Assembly: GCF_022662305.1 (NCBI RefSeq)
Contig: NZ_JAKNQH010000004.1
Span: 62,001 to 126,000 of the forward strand
Direction of reading: 5' to 3'
DNA length: 64,000 bases
Source of the DNA: Sphingomonas sp. BAUL-RG-20F-R05-02
GTDB lineage: Bacteria > Pseudomonadota > Alphaproteobacteria > Sphingomonadales > Sphingomonadaceae
Each line of letters begins with the position of its first letter. Within the stretch, counting starts at the first letter, position 1. Shown here one piece after another: positions 31,796 to 41,468 of this stretch. The notes below the pieces were generated by a model that had not been told where the DNA came from, did not search any database, and worked only from the letters and a program-made list of their open reading frames with translations. The position numbers were made by a program, and so were the translations under genes.

Positions 31796-32338
31796 ATGAT
31801 GATCGAAGAAAACGCCACCGAAGCCGCTGATCTGCGCGAGGAAACCGCCGAGGCGTCGCCCGAACTCGCCGAGCATGACCGCACCAACGCGCTCGAAGCC
31901 GAACTCGCCGAGGCGAAAAAGGCGGCGCTCTACGCCCATGCCGAGGCGCAGAACGTCCGCCGCCGCGCCGAGAAGGAAGCCGCCGACGCGCGTGCCTATG
32001 CCGCCACGTCGTTTGCGCGCGATCTGCTGTCGGTTGCCGACAATCTCGAACGTGGATTGGCGACGATCCCCGCCGAACTGCGCGCCGACGACAAGTTCAA
32101 GGCGCTGGTGACCGGCCTGGAGGCGACCGGCCGCGAGCTGGAATCGGTGTTCCAGCGCCACGGCATCAAGAAGATCGTCGCGATGGGCGAGAAGCTCGAC
32201 CCGAACTTCCACCAGGCGATGCTCGAGATGCCGAGCGACAAGGAGCCGGGCACCGTCGTGCAGGAAATGCAGGCGGGTTACGTCATCAAGGACCGTCTGC
32301 TCCGCCCGGCGCTGGTCGCGGTGGCGAAGGCGGGTTAA
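31796..32338 (+). CDS. grpE: Nucleotide exchange factor GrpE
   Basis: GrpE releases ADP from DnaK. The 180-residue protein has an acidic start, a long coiled coil (LEAELAEAKKAALYAHAEAQ and NVRRRAEKEAADARAYA), and the C-terminal beta domain with GEKLDPNFHQAMLEM and GTVVQEMQAGYVIKDRLLRP. It begins 15 bases after hrcA. The hrcA-grpE pair is a common alphaproteobacterial arrangement. dnaK is not in the window. Confidence 0.96.
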   Translation: MMIEENATEAADLREETAEASPELAEHDRTNALEAELAEAKKAALYAHAEAQNVRRRAEKEAADARAYAATSFARDLLSVADNLERGLATIPAELRADDKFKALVTGLEATGRELESVFQRHGIKKIVAMGEKLDPNFHQAMLEMPSDKEPGTVVQEMQAGYVIKDRLLRPALVAVAKAG

Positions 32339-32360
32339 CCTCTATCCAGATCGGCGACCA

Positions 32361-33590
32361 GTGAACCCCAATACAAATCTGGTCGCCGAGCGGCCGTGCT
32401 TCGTCACCCATCTCGAATGTTCGATGACGGGCGAGCGCTACGAGGCGGACCAGCTTCACGGCCTGTCCCGCGCGGGCAAGCCGCTGCTGGTGCGCTATGA
32501 CCTCGACGCGATCCGCGCCGCCGCGCCGCGCGCGATGGTGGAGGCGCGAGCGACCGATCTGTGGCGCTGGCGCGAACTGCTGCCGGTGCGCCACACGCGC
32601 GATATCGTCAGCCTGGGCGAGATTGAAACCCCGCTGATCCCGCTCACCAAAGCGGGCGGGCCGAACGTGCTGGTCAAGGACGAGGGGCGGCTGCCGACCG
32701 GATCGTTCAAGGCGCGCGGCCTAGTCATGGCGGTGTCGATGGCGAAGGCGCTCGGCGTGACGAAGATTGCGATGCCGACCAACGGCAACGCCGGTGCTGC
32801 GCTCGCCGCCTACGCCACGCGCTGCGGGATCGAGACGATCGTGCTGTGCCCCGACGATACGCCCGAGATCAACGTGCGCGAAATCGCGATGCAGGGCGCG
32901 CGCGTCTACCGCGTCAACGGCCTGATCGACGATTGCGGCGCGATCGTCGCGCGTGGCGCGGCGGAGGGGCGGTGGTTCGACTTCTCGACCCTCAAGGAGC
33001 CGTATCGCATCGAAGGCAAGAAGACGATGGGCCTCGAACTCGCCGCGCAACTGCGCTGGGAGCTGCCAGATGCGATCTTCTACCCGACCGGCGGCGGCAC
33101 CGGTCTGATCGGCATGTGGAAGGCGTTCGCTGAGCTGGAAGCGCTCGGCTGGATCGGCCCCAAGCGCCCCAAGATGTTCGCGATCCAGGCGAGCGGCTGC
33201 GCACCGATCGTCCGCGCGTTCGAGGCGGGCGTGGAACATGCCGAGCGTTGGGAGGATGCCTCCACCGTGGCGGCCGGCATCCGCGTACCGCGCGCGGTCG
33301 GCGATTTCCTCATCTTGCGTGCGGTGCGCGAAAGCGGCGGCCAGGCGATGGCGGTCGGCGACCCCGCGATCCTCCGCGCGGTCGATGACGCGGCGCGGAA
33401 AGATGGCCTGCTGCTCTGCCCCGAAGGCGGTGCCACGCTCGCCGCCTATCGCGAGGCGCTGCGATTGGGGCTGATCGACGAGGAGGAAAGCGCGGTACTG
33501 TTCAACTGCGCGACCGGCCTCAAATATCCTATGCCGGATGCGAGCAAGACGCTCGACCGGCACCAGCCGATCGATCTCGCCACGCTATAG
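32361..33590 (+). CDS. thrC: Threonine synthase
   Basis: The enzyme converts O-phosphohomoserine to threonine with PLP. The start is a GTG at 32361 and the product has 409 residues. The PLP lysine lies in LPTGSFKARG, the asparagine loop in MPTNGNAGAALAAYA, and the phosphate-binding Gly-rich loop in YPTGGGTGLIGMW. The N-terminal block THLECSMTGERYEADQLHGL is the short form of the family, similar to archaeal and plant-like ThrC. It follows grpE by 22 bases and may share a transcript, although the function is unrelated. Confidence 0.92.
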   Translation: MNPNTNLVAERPCFVTHLECSMTGERYEADQLHGLSRAGKPLLVRYDLDAIRAAAPRAMVEARATDLWRWRELLPVRHTRDIVSLGEIETPLIPLTKAGGPNVLVKDEGRLPTGSFKARGLVMAVSMAKALGVTKIAMPTNGNAGAALAAYATRCGIETIVLCPDDTPEINVREIAMQGARVYRVNGLIDDCGAIVARGAAEGRWFDFSTLKEPYRIEGKKTMGLELAAQLRWELPDAIFYPTGGGTGLIGMWKAFAELEALGWIGPKRPKMFAIQASGCAPIVRAFEAGVEHAERWEDASTVAAGIRVPRAVGDFLILRAVRESGGQAMAVGDPAILRAVDDAARKDGLLLCPEGGATLAAYREALRLGLIDEEESAVLFNCATGLKYPMPDASKTLDRHQPIDLATL

Positions 33591-33690
33591 CCTGCGGTGG
33601 CGGTGCGTAGCCTCGCGCTTGGTAGGTGTTGCCGGCGCGTAGGCCGCGTGTTTTGCCGCGTAGCCTGCCGTAGCCTGGCAATTTGCGCCG

Positions 33691-34431
33691 CTACCAGTCG
33701 CCGCGCGCCGCCATCCACAGGCTCACCGCCGCCGCCGCCGCAGTATCGGCACGCAGGATGCGCGGGCCAAGCGTTACCCCCACCGCACCCGGCAACGCGC
33801 GGATCGCGTCGCGCTCGGCATCGTCGAAACCACCCTCCGGCCCGATCAGGATCGCCGCCGCCGCCGGCCCCTCGCGCATCGCCGCCAGCGCGGGCACGCC
33901 GCCCGCCTCGTCCGCGAAATACAGCGTCCGCCCCGCCGGCCAGTCGCGCAGCAGCGCCGCCAGCTTCACCGGCTCGGCCAGTTCCGGCACGGCGGTGCGC
34001 CCGCATTGCTCCGCCGCCTCGATCATATGCGCCTGCAACCGCTCCAGATTCAGCCGGTCTACCACCGTGCGCCGGGTGAGCGTGGGCACCAGCCGCGCGA
34101 CGCCAAGTTCGCACGCCTTTTCCACCAGCCAGTCGACGCGCCCCTTTTTCAGCGGGGCGGCGCATAGCCACAGATCGGGCACATGTTCGCGCGCGCGCAA
34201 CTGCTCGGTCACGTCGAGGATCAGGTCACGCTTGCCGACGGTGTTGGCCACCCCCAGCCACTCGCCCGACACGCCGTCGAACAGCTTGACCGGATCACCC
34301 ACCTTGGTGCGCATCACCGAGACGAGATAATGCGCTTGCGGCCCCTCGATCCGCACCTGTCCCGGCCCAAGCGGCGCGGCGACGAACAGCCGCGGCGTCG
34401 ATTGCGGCGGCCACGCGGGCGTGGCGACCAT
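33691..34431 (-). CDS. rsmE: 16S rRNA (uracil-1498-N3)-methyltransferase RsmE
   Basis: The 246-residue product has the PUA-like start (RLFVAAPLGPGQVRIEGPQA and HYLVSVMRTKVGD) and the SPOUT knotted domain with LIGPEGGFDDAERDAI and LGPRILRADTAAAAAVSLW. These are the AdoMet-binding blocks of RsmE, which methylates U1498 of 16S rRNA. Its ATG overlaps the rnr stop (TGATG). Confidence 0.94.
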   Translation of the reverse strand: MVATPAWPPQSTPRLFVAAPLGPGQVRIEGPQAHYLVSVMRTKVGDPVKLFDGVSGEWLGVANTVGKRDLILDVTEQLRAREHVPDLWLCAAPLKKGRVDWLVEKACELGVARLVPTLTRRTVVDRLNLERLQAHMIEAAEQCGRTAVPELAEPVKLAALLRDWPAGRTLYFADEAGGVPALAAMREGPAAAAILIGPEGGFDDAERDAIRALPGAVGVTLGPRILRADTAAAAAVSLWMAARGDW

Positions 34432-36653
34432 CAGCGCTTCTTGCCCTGATGGCGGATGTTCGCCGGTCGCCCGCGCTTCTTGATGACGCGGGTTTGGCGC
34501 GGCTCGGGCGCGGGGCGGCCGCCGCCCTCGACCATCTCGAAACGCAACGCGCCCGACACTGGGTTCGATTCCGCCAGCCGGAGTTGTAGCCGCATACCAC
34601 TGGCATATTCGGTGCCGGTCTCCTCGCCGACCAGCCGCCGCCCCGCCTCGTCATAGCGGAAATATTCGCGGCCGATATCGCGCACCGGCATCAGCCCATC
34701 GCCGCCGATTCCCTCCACGGTCGCGAAGAAGCCGAAGCTTGCCACCCCGGTGATGCGCACGTCGACCACCTCGCCGATGCGGGTGGCGAGGAACGCGGCG
34801 ACATAGCGGTCGATCGTGTCGCGCTCGGCCTCCATCGCGCGGCGTTCCAGCGTCGAGATCGACTGTCCGATCTTCTCCATCGCCGCCGCTTCGCCCGCAG
34901 TCAGCCCGCCATCGCCGAGCTTGTACGCATCGACCAGTGACCGGTGCACGAGCAGATCGGCATAGCGGCGGATCGGCGAGGTAAAGTGCGCATAACTGCC
35001 GAGCGCCAACCCGAAATGCCCGTGATTGTCGGGTGCATAATAGGCCTGCGTCTGCGTACGCAGCACCTGCTCCATGATCTGCGGGCGGAAATCGACCTCG
35101 CCGATCTTCTCGAGGATATGGTTGAACGTGCCCGGCCGGATCACCTGCCCGAGCGCGAACTCGACGCCGAAGGTCTTGAGGTAATCTTTCAGCGCGACCA
35201 GCTTCTCGCGGCTGGGCGGCTCATGGACGCGGTACATGACCGGTGCCTTTTTCGTCTCCAGCGCCTTGGCGGCGGCGACGTTGGCGGCGATCATGTAATC
35301 CTCGATCAGCATATGCGCGTCGAGGCGCTCGCGTGGCGCCACCGAGAGGATGCGGCCCTTCTCGTCGAGCATCACGCGCCGTTCGGGCAGGTCGAGATCG
35401 AGCGGCGCCCGCGCCGCCCGCGCCTTCGACAGCGCCTTCCAGCAGCCCCACAGCGGCGTCAGGATCGGCAGCAACGCATCATCTTCGCGCGCCGCGTCGA
35501 TGCTCGCCTGTGCATCCTCATAGGCGATATTGGCGACCACCCGGATCACCGCGCGCGTGAAACGCCAGCTCGACAGCGTGCCGTTCGCGGCGATGCGCAG
35601 GTCGCAGACCAACGCCGCGCGATCGACACCCTCCTTCAGCGAACAGATGTCGGCGGACAGTTCCTCCGGCAGCATCGGCACGACGCGATCGGGGAAATAC
35701 ACGCTGTTGCCTCGGCGGCGCGCTTCCTTGTCGATCGCGTTGCCCGGCCGCACGTAGAAGCTGACGTCGGCGATCGCGACGATCGCCTGCCAGCCGCCGG
35801 GGTTGGCGGGATCGTCATCCGGCGCGGCCCACACTGCATCGTCATGGTCGCGTGCGTCGGCGGGGTCGATCGCGACGATCGGCAGGTGGCGGAGGTCTTC
35901 GCGGCCCCCGTCACCGATGGCGCCCAGCGGCTGCGCGGCGACGCGGTGCGCCTCCTCGATCGCCTCGGGCGCGAACGCAGTGGGGATGCCGAGCTTGTGG
36001 ATCGCGATCATCGAGAAACTGCGCGGCGCAAACGGATCGCCGAGCACCTCGGTCACGCGCGCGGTGATGCGTGGCGGGCGCCCGGCCTTCTCCGCCAGCA
36101 CGAGATCGCCGGGCTTGGCCCCGCCCGCGTCCGAGACCTGGAACTCGCGCCGCTCCTTCTTCTCGACGCCTTGCAACCAGAGCTTGCCATTCTCCTCATG
36201 CAGCACGCCGAGGATCAGTTCCTCACCGCGCGCCAAGCTTTTCATCGGGTGTGCGATCCAGCCGTTGCCGGCTTCCTCGGTCCGCGCCAGCACGCGGTCG
36301 CCGACCGCGAGCGCACCGTTCTTGCGTTCGCGCACGCGCAGCCGGGGGGCGGGCGTCTCCGCATCCCACTTCTCCGGCACCGCCCACACGTTGCCGCCGT
36401 CATCGACATCGGCGATGCGCAACACCGTCACCTTGGGCAAGCCACCGAGTTTGTGGAAGGCGCGACCCGGTGCGCTGTCGATCAGCCCTTCGTCGGCCAT
36501 GTCCTTGAGCAGCGCTTTCAGCGCGATCTTGTCCTGCGCCGACAGGCCGAAGGCGCGCGCGATCTCGCGCTTGCCGGCGGGCGTGGGCGAGGTGGTGATG
36601 AAGTCGAGGATCTGCTCGCGCGTGGGCAGGCCGGGGGTAGGGCGTTTGGGCAT
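34431..36653 (-). CDS. rnr: Ribonuclease R
   Basis: RNase R degrades structured RNA from the 3' end. The 740-residue product has a winged-helix start (LPTREQILDFITTSPTPAGK), cold-shock-type RNA-binding domains, and the RNB catalytic domain with AIDPADARDHDDAV, where the metal-binding aspartates lie. A C-terminal S1 domain follows (GEVVDVRITGVASFGFFATV), and then a basic tail rich in Arg and Lys. It is the upstream gene of the rnr-rsmE pair. Confidence 0.96.
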   Translation of the reverse strand: MPKRPTPGLPTREQILDFITTSPTPAGKREIARAFGLSAQDKIALKALLKDMADEGLIDSAPGRAFHKLGGLPKVTVLRIADVDDGGNVWAVPEKWDAETPAPRLRVRERKNGALAVGDRVLARTEEAGNGWIAHPMKSLARGEELILGVLHEENGKLWLQGVEKKERREFQVSDAGGAKPGDLVLAEKAGRPPRITARVTEVLGDPFAPRSFSMIAIHKLGIPTAFAPEAIEEAHRVAAQPLGAIGDGGREDLRHLPIVAIDPADARDHDDAVWAAPDDDPANPGGWQAIVAIADVSFYVRPGNAIDKEARRRGNSVYFPDRVVPMLPEELSADICSLKEGVDRAALVCDLRIAANGTLSSWRFTRAVIRVVANIAYEDAQASIDAAREDDALLPILTPLWGCWKALSKARAARAPLDLDLPERRVMLDEKGRILSVAPRERLDAHMLIEDYMIAANVAAAKALETKKAPVMYRVHEPPSREKLVALKDYLKTFGVEFALGQVIRPGTFNHILEKIGEVDFRPQIMEQVLRTQTQAYYAPDNHGHFGLALGSYAHFTSPIRRYADLLVHRSLVDAYKLGDGGLTAGEAAAMEKIGQSISTLERRAMEAERDTIDRYVAAFLATRIGEVVDVRITGVASFGFFATVEGIGGDGLMPVRDIGREYFRYDEAGRRLVGEETGTEYASGMRLQLRLAESNPVSGALRFEMVEGGGRPAPEPRQTRVIKKRGRPANIRHQGKKR

Positions 36654-36671
36654 CCAGCGGAGATAGGGTGC

Positions 36672-37412
36672 TTAGGCGCCCGCGTCACCTTTTCCGTCCG
36701 ACCCATCCGAGTGCGCGAGATGCAGCGCCACCAGCCGCGCCAGCAACGTCGCGGGGAACAGGTGGCCGAACACCGACTCCAGATTGGCGAGGCTGCGCGC
36801 CAGCGGGTGCACCGGCACGATATCGCCATAGCCGCTGGTGGTGATCGTGGTGAGGCTGAAATACGTCAGCGCGGCGGTGCGCTCGCCCGGTCCCGCCGCG
36901 AAGACGTGTCCGTCCGCCATGACGATGCCGCCCGGCGCATGCGCGTCGATCAACGCATAGGCGATCGCGAACAGCGACGCGACGTTGAGGTACACCAGCA
37001 CCGCGCCGCGCAGCCGGTGCGCCGTCACCCGGCCGGGGCCGAACGCGTGCCGCGCGATCAGCGCCGTCACCATCGCGTTGAACACGAATGCGGTCAGCGC
37101 GATGACGGCGTGCATCGGCGTCGCGCCGATCCCCATCGCGTGCTCGCCGACGATCGGCCCGACCGCGAGCAGCGCGAGTGCCGCCAGCAATATGCCTTGC
37201 GTCATCCGGTTGTGCGCCAGCACCGCGACCGAGACGGCTGCGAAGACCAGATGCCCGGCGTCCAGCACGACATGCAGGGCTGGGTGCTGGCCCGACAACG
37301 GGATTGCGATGAACAAGGTCACCACTTGCACGATGAGCAGCGCGGTCATCGCACGATCAGCATGGGGACGCGGAGCGGTGGCGTCTGGTGAGATTGGCGC
37401 GAGAGCGGGCAA
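36672..37412 (-). CDS. Two-pore-helix potassium channel-like protein
   Basis: The product has several hydrophobic helices (LLIVQVVTLFIAIPL, GILLAALALLAVGPIV, AVIALTAFVFNAMVTALI, LVYLNVASLFAIAYALID). They are followed by a pore loop TYFSLTTITTSGYGDIVPVH and a last helix. The filter reads T-S-G-Y-G rather than T-V-G-Y-G, so selectivity may differ. I chose the TTG at 37412 because GAGGAA lies six bases upstream; an ATG at 37349 is the alternative. It stands between rnr and glnA on the same strand, with 18 bases to rnr. Confidence 0.78.
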   Translation of the reverse strand: MPALAPISPDATAPRPHADRAMTALLIVQVVTLFIAIPLSGQHPALHVVLDAGHLVFAAVSVAVLAHNRMTQGILLAALALLAVGPIVGEHAMGIGATPMHAVIALTAFVFNAMVTALIARHAFGPGRVTAHRLRGAVLVYLNVASLFAIAYALIDAHAPGGIVMADGHVFAAGPGERTAALTYFSLTTITTSGYGDIVPVHPLARSLANLESVFGHLFPATLLARLVALHLAHSDGSDGKGDAGA

Positions 37413-37495
37413 GCGGGGTTCCTCGGGCAGTGGCGCGCTGGCGCTATCCGCCAGGCGTGGCGAACCGCAGATGAACGATGTGGCGCGCGCACAAC

Positions 37496-37531
37496 AGAAA
37501 GGGCGCCCGAATTGCTCCGAACGCCCTTTCT
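37496..37531 (-). terminator. Hairpin between glnA and the channel gene
   Basis: AGAAAGGGCG at 37496-37505 and CGCCCTTTCT at 37522-37531 form a perfect 10-bp stem with a 16-base loop. On the minus strand the right side ends in CCCTTTCTGTTG, partly T-rich. It probably ends glnBA transcripts. Confidence 0.6.
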
Positions 37532-37616
37532 GTCGTAGGCCCGACGTGGGCAAAGCTCGCGTCGTCGCTCGTCGCTACGCGAGCCTGGCCGAGCGAACGC
37601 GTCCGCTTTGCGGATC

Positions 37617-37636
37617 GGCGCGGATCGCTCCGCGCC
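37617..37636 (-). terminator. GC-rich hairpin directly after glnA
   Basis: GGCGCGGA-TCGC-TCCGCGCC is a perfect 8-bp stem with a four-base loop, 12 bases after the glnA stop on the minus strand. There is no T-run, so it may protect the 3' end or work with the second hairpin at 37496-37531. Confidence 0.45.
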
Positions 37637-37647
37637 TCACGTTCACC

Positions 37648-39060
37648 TCAGGCGCTGTAGTACATATCGAACTCGACCGGGCTCGGCTGCATTTCCCAGC
37701 GATACACCTCTGCCCACTTCAGCTCCATGTACGCGTCGATCTGGTCCTGCGTGAACACGCCGCCCTTGAGAAGGAACTCATGGTCGGCAGCGAGGCTCTC
37801 GAGTGCTTCGCGCAGCGAGCCGCACACGGTCGGCACCAGCGACAGTTCGGCCGGTGGCAAATCGTACAGGTTCTTGTCCATCGCCTCACCGGGATGGATC
37901 TTGTTCTGGATGCCGTCGAGACCCGCCATCAGCAGCGCCGAGGTGCCGAGATAGGCGTTGGCGAGCGGATCGGGGAAGCGGAACTCGACACGCTTCGACT
38001 TGGTGCCGGCACCGTAGGGAATGCGGCACGATGCCGAGCGGTTGCGCGCCGAATAGGCGAGCAGCACCGGTGCCTCGAAGCCCGGCACCAGTCGCTTGTA
38101 GCTGTTGGTGGTCGGGTTGGTGAAGGCGTTGATCGCCTTGGCATGCTTGATGACGCCGCCGATGAAGTACAGGCAGGTGTCCGACAGCCCGGCATAGCCG
38201 TTGCCGGCGAAGGTGTTCTCGCCCTTGTTCCAGATCGACATATGGACATGCATGCCGCTGCCATTGTCCATCTTGATCGGCTTGGGCATGAACGTCGCGG
38301 TCTTGCCATAGGCCTGCGCCACCATCTTCACGACATACTTGTAGATCTGGATGCGGTCGCACGTCTCGACCAGCTTGCCGAAGGTGAGGCCCAGCTCATG
38401 CTGACCACCGGCGACCTCGTGATGGTGCTTGTCCATCGGCAGGCCCATTTCGATCAGCGTCGAAACCATTTCCGCACGGATGTCGGTGGTGACGTCCACC
38501 GGGCCGACCGGGAAATAGCCGCCCTTGGCGCGCGGGCGGTGGCCGAGGTTGCCGCTCTCGTAGCTGGTGCCGGTGTTGGTCGGCAGTTCGGTGTCGTCGA
38601 CCTTGTAGAAGCTGCCGGCATAGGTCGTGTCGAACTGCACGCTGTCGAACATGAAGAACTCGGGCTCAGGGCCGACATAGATCGTGTCGCCGAGGCCGGT
38701 TTCCTTGACATACGCCTCGGCGCGCTTCGCGGTCGAACGCGGATCGCGCGTGTAGAGCGAACCATCCGACGGCTCGACGATGTCGCACACCACGATCAGC
38801 ATCGGCGTCGCCGAGAACGGATCGACGTAAACCGCGTCGAGATCCGGCTTCAGGATCATGTCCGATTCGTTGATCTCCTTCCAGCCCTCGATCGAGGAGC
38901 CGTCGAACATGAGGCCGTCGGTCAGCTCGTTCTCGCCGATGACGCTCGCGCACATCGTCAGGTGGTGCCAGGCACCTTTAGGGTCGGTGAAACGGACATC
39001 GACCCACTCGATCTCCTGGTCCTTGATCATCTTCAGGACGTCGTTTGCGGAATTCGCCAT
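37648..39060 (-). CDS. glnA: Glutamine synthetase type I
   Basis: The enzyme makes glutamine from glutamate and ammonia. The start MANSANDVLKMIKDQEIEWVD at 39060 gives 470 residues, normal for GS I-beta. Motifs include MFDGSSIEGW, VGPEPEFFMF, the ATP-site KPIKMDNGSGMHVHMSIW, and RNRSASCRIPYG. The adenylylation tyrosine is visible in DKNLYDLPP, so activity can be controlled by GlnE. It lies downstream of glnB, the usual order. Confidence 0.98.
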   Translation of the reverse strand: MANSANDVLKMIKDQEIEWVDVRFTDPKGAWHHLTMCASVIGENELTDGLMFDGSSIEGWKEINESDMILKPDLDAVYVDPFSATPMLIVVCDIVEPSDGSLYTRDPRSTAKRAEAYVKETGLGDTIYVGPEPEFFMFDSVQFDTTYAGSFYKVDDTELPTNTGTSYESGNLGHRPRAKGGYFPVGPVDVTTDIRAEMVSTLIEMGLPMDKHHHEVAGGQHELGLTFGKLVETCDRIQIYKYVVKMVAQAYGKTATFMPKPIKMDNGSGMHVHMSIWNKGENTFAGNGYAGLSDTCLYFIGGVIKHAKAINAFTNPTTNSYKRLVPGFEAPVLLAYSARNRSASCRIPYGAGTKSKRVEFRFPDPLANAYLGTSALLMAGLDGIQNKIHPGEAMDKNLYDLPPAELSLVPTVCGSLREALESLAADHEFLLKGGVFTQDQIDAYMELKWAEVYRWEMQPSPVEFDMYYSA

Positions 39061-39173
39061 ATGCCCCAACCTTTCTGGTTCGCTTAAAGATCCGGCTGGT
39101 GCCGGAGAATCAATGTTGCTCCCGGAGGAGCGTTGCCTGTCACACTATGCTGCGATGCGTCAAACGCAGATCG

Positions 39174-39557
<384 letters not shown>

Positions 39558-39558
39558 T

Positions 39559-39574
39559 TACAACAAACGTGCCA
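39559..39574 (-). promoter_or_regulatory. Sigma54-like promoter of glnB-glnA
   Basis: Read on the minus strand, TGGCAC (39574-39569), five bases, and TTGT (39563-39560) match the -24/-12 consensus TGGCAC-N5-TTGC with one change at the last position. It lies 47 bases before the glnB start, a good distance. NtrC-dependent sigma54 control of glnBA is well known in alphaproteobacteria. No NtrC site was identified. Confidence 0.6.
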
Positions 39575-39689
39575 CTCGGCGCCGCGCCGGGGAAGGCCGA
39601 AAATACGCCAGCGATGACATTACCAAATGCCTAACGCGCACGCAGCCGGTGCGCCGCTGCCGCATTTTACGGCAGCGGGCGAGGGGCCA

Positions 39690-40514
39690 TCAGTACGGCG
39701 GGCGATCGAACCCGCCGGGGCTGCCGGTGAAGATCTCGCAACCATCCTCTGTAATGCCGATCGAATGTTCGAACTGCGCGGACAGCGAGCGGTCGCGCGT
39801 CACCGCCGTCCAGCCGTCGTCGAGCAGCTTCACGTCCGGGCGACCGATGTTGATCATCGGTTCGATCGTGAAGATCATCCCTGGCTTCAGCTCGGGCCCC
39901 GTACCCGGCCGCCCGACATGCACCACCTCCGGCGCATCGTGGAACATGCGTCCGACACCATGCCCGCAGAAATCGCGTACCACGCCGTAGCGATGGCTCT
40001 CGGCATGGCGCTGGATGACATGGCCGACATCGCCCAAGAAGTTGCCGGGCTTGGCCTGTTCAATCCCGAGCATCAGGCATTCGTAGGTCACGTCAACCAG
40101 TCGCTTCGCCTTGATCGGCACATCGCCGATCAGATACATCCGGCTGCTGTCGCCATGCCAGCCGTCGAGCAGCGGCGTCACGTCCACGTTGACGATATCG
40201 CCCGATTTCAGGGTCTTCTCGCTGGGGATGCCGTGGCAGACCACGTGGTTGATCGAGATGCAGCTCGAATGCGTATAGCCGCGATAGCCGAGCGTTGCCG
40301 GCACCGCGCCATGATCGAGCGTGAAGGTGCGGACCAGATCGTCGATCTCGGCGGTGGTGACGCCCGGCACCATGTGCGGCACGATCATGTCGAGCATGGC
40401 GGCGGCGAGTTGCCCGGCGCGGCGCATGCCCACGAAAGCCTCGGGGCCATGCAGCTTGATGGCGCCGGTGCGGCCGGTGTCGGTTTCGGGCGTAACGGTG
40501 ATATAGTCGGTCAT
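39690..40514 (-). CDS. map: Type I methionine aminopeptidase
   Basis: The enzyme removes the start methionine from new proteins. The ATG at 40514 (MTDYITVTPETD) gives 274 residues; the open frame upstream overlaps the divergent gene. Metal ligands lie in GDIVNVDVTPLLDGWHGDSS, CGHGVGRMFH, FTIEPMINIG and FEHSIGIT. It belongs to the plain type I group without the N-terminal zinc extension. Confidence 0.96.
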   Translation of the reverse strand: MTDYITVTPETDTGRTGAIKLHGPEAFVGMRRAGQLAAAMLDMIVPHMVPGVTTAEIDDLVRTFTLDHGAVPATLGYRGYTHSSCISINHVVCHGIPSEKTLKSGDIVNVDVTPLLDGWHGDSSRMYLIGDVPIKAKRLVDVTYECLMLGIEQAKPGNFLGDVGHVIQRHAESHRYGVVRDFCGHGVGRMFHDAPEVVHVGRPGTGPELKPGMIFTIEPMINIGRPDVKLLDDGWTAVTRDRSLSAQFEHSIGITEDGCEIFTGSPGGFDRPPY

Positions 40515-40578
40515 CGGAACGATATAGCAATGCATCGCAGGCTTTGCGAGATCGCAGCGGGCGGCTATGCCGGTCGCC

Positions 40579-41334
40579 ATGAACGAGCGTATCTGGACGG
40601 CCGCACTGGCGGTGATCGGCGATGAAATCCTGTCCGGCCGCACGCAGGACAAGAACATTGCGCAACTGGCGAGTTGGCTGAACGTGCAGGGCATCCGCCT
40701 CGCCGAAGTGCGCGTCGTGCCCGACAAGACCGACGCGATCGTCGAGGCGGTCAATGCGCTACGCGCCCGCAACGATTACCTGTTCACCACCGGCGGCATC
40801 GGCCCGACACACGACGACATCACCGTCGATGCGATCGCAGCGGCTTTGGGTGTGGACGTGGTGTATCATCCGGATGCGGTGGCGACGCTGGACGCATACT
40901 ACGAAACGCGCGGCGGCCTGACCGACACGCGCAAGCGGATGGCACGCGTGCCGCAAGGGGCGGGGCTGATCGAGAACCGCATGTCGGGCGCGCCCGGCAT
41001 CCATATCGAGAATATCTATGTGATGGCGGGGGTGCCGCACATCACCGCCGGCATGCTCGACGCGCTGACCGGCACGCTGGAGGGTGGCCGCCCCGTCATC
41101 TCCGGCACGATCGGAGCGTGGGTCGCGGAAAGCGAAATCGCCGACCTGCTGGCGAAGACCGAACGCGCATTCGCGGGCGTGTCGATCGGCAGCTACCCGT
41201 TCTTCCGCGACGGCCGCACCGGCGCGAACTTCGTGGCGCGCGCGACCGATCAGGCGGTGGTGGATGCGTGTCTGGCCGAGTTGACGGCGCAACTGGAGAC
41301 GCTGGGCGTGGCGGTGGTAGCCGGCGGAATTTAG
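40579..41334 (+). CDS. Competence/damage-inducible protein CinA-like molybdopterin-binding domain
   Basis: The 251-residue product contains a MoCF-biosynthesis-type domain: AALAVIGDEILSGRTQDKNI, VVPDKTDAIVEAVNAL, TTGGIGPTHDDITVDAIA and KRMARVPQGAGLIENRMSGAPG. It lacks the amidohydrolase half of full CinA, so it is the short form common in alphaproteobacteria. A molybdopterin or nucleotide-like ligand is expected; the reaction is uncertain. A start four codons earlier (40567) is possible. It is divergent from map. Confidence 0.9.
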   Translation: MNERIWTAALAVIGDEILSGRTQDKNIAQLASWLNVQGIRLAEVRVVPDKTDAIVEAVNALRARNDYLFTTGGIGPTHDDITVDAIAAALGVDVVYHPDAVATLDAYYETRGGLTDTRKRMARVPQGAGLIENRMSGAPGIHIENIYVMAGVPHITAGMLDALTGTLEGGRPVISGTIGAWVAESEIADLLAKTERAFAGVSIGSYPFFRDGRTGANFVARATDQAVVDACLAELTAQLETLGVAVVAGGI

Positions 41335-41468
41335 CGGTCGTACGCTGCGGGCGGCACGTCCGCGTTCGTCCAACTCCGGACACAATCGAGCGGCATTGCC
41401 GTTCCACGTTGCAGCCACGATCGTGTCGATGCATCGTGTGGCATCTGGGTATGTCAGGATGTGCAGGC

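Noticed and set aside
30659..32212. 517-codon minus-strand frame over hrcA and grpE
   Set aside because: Antisense of two well-identified genes.
34944..37391. 815-codon plus-strand frame over rnr and the channel gene
   Set aside because: Antisense shadow of RNase R; the Arg/His/Asp-rich text is typical of high-GC antisense frames.
36985..39087. 700-codon plus-strand frame over glnA
   Set aside because: Antisense to glutamine synthetase, whose identity is certain; no start signal or family match.
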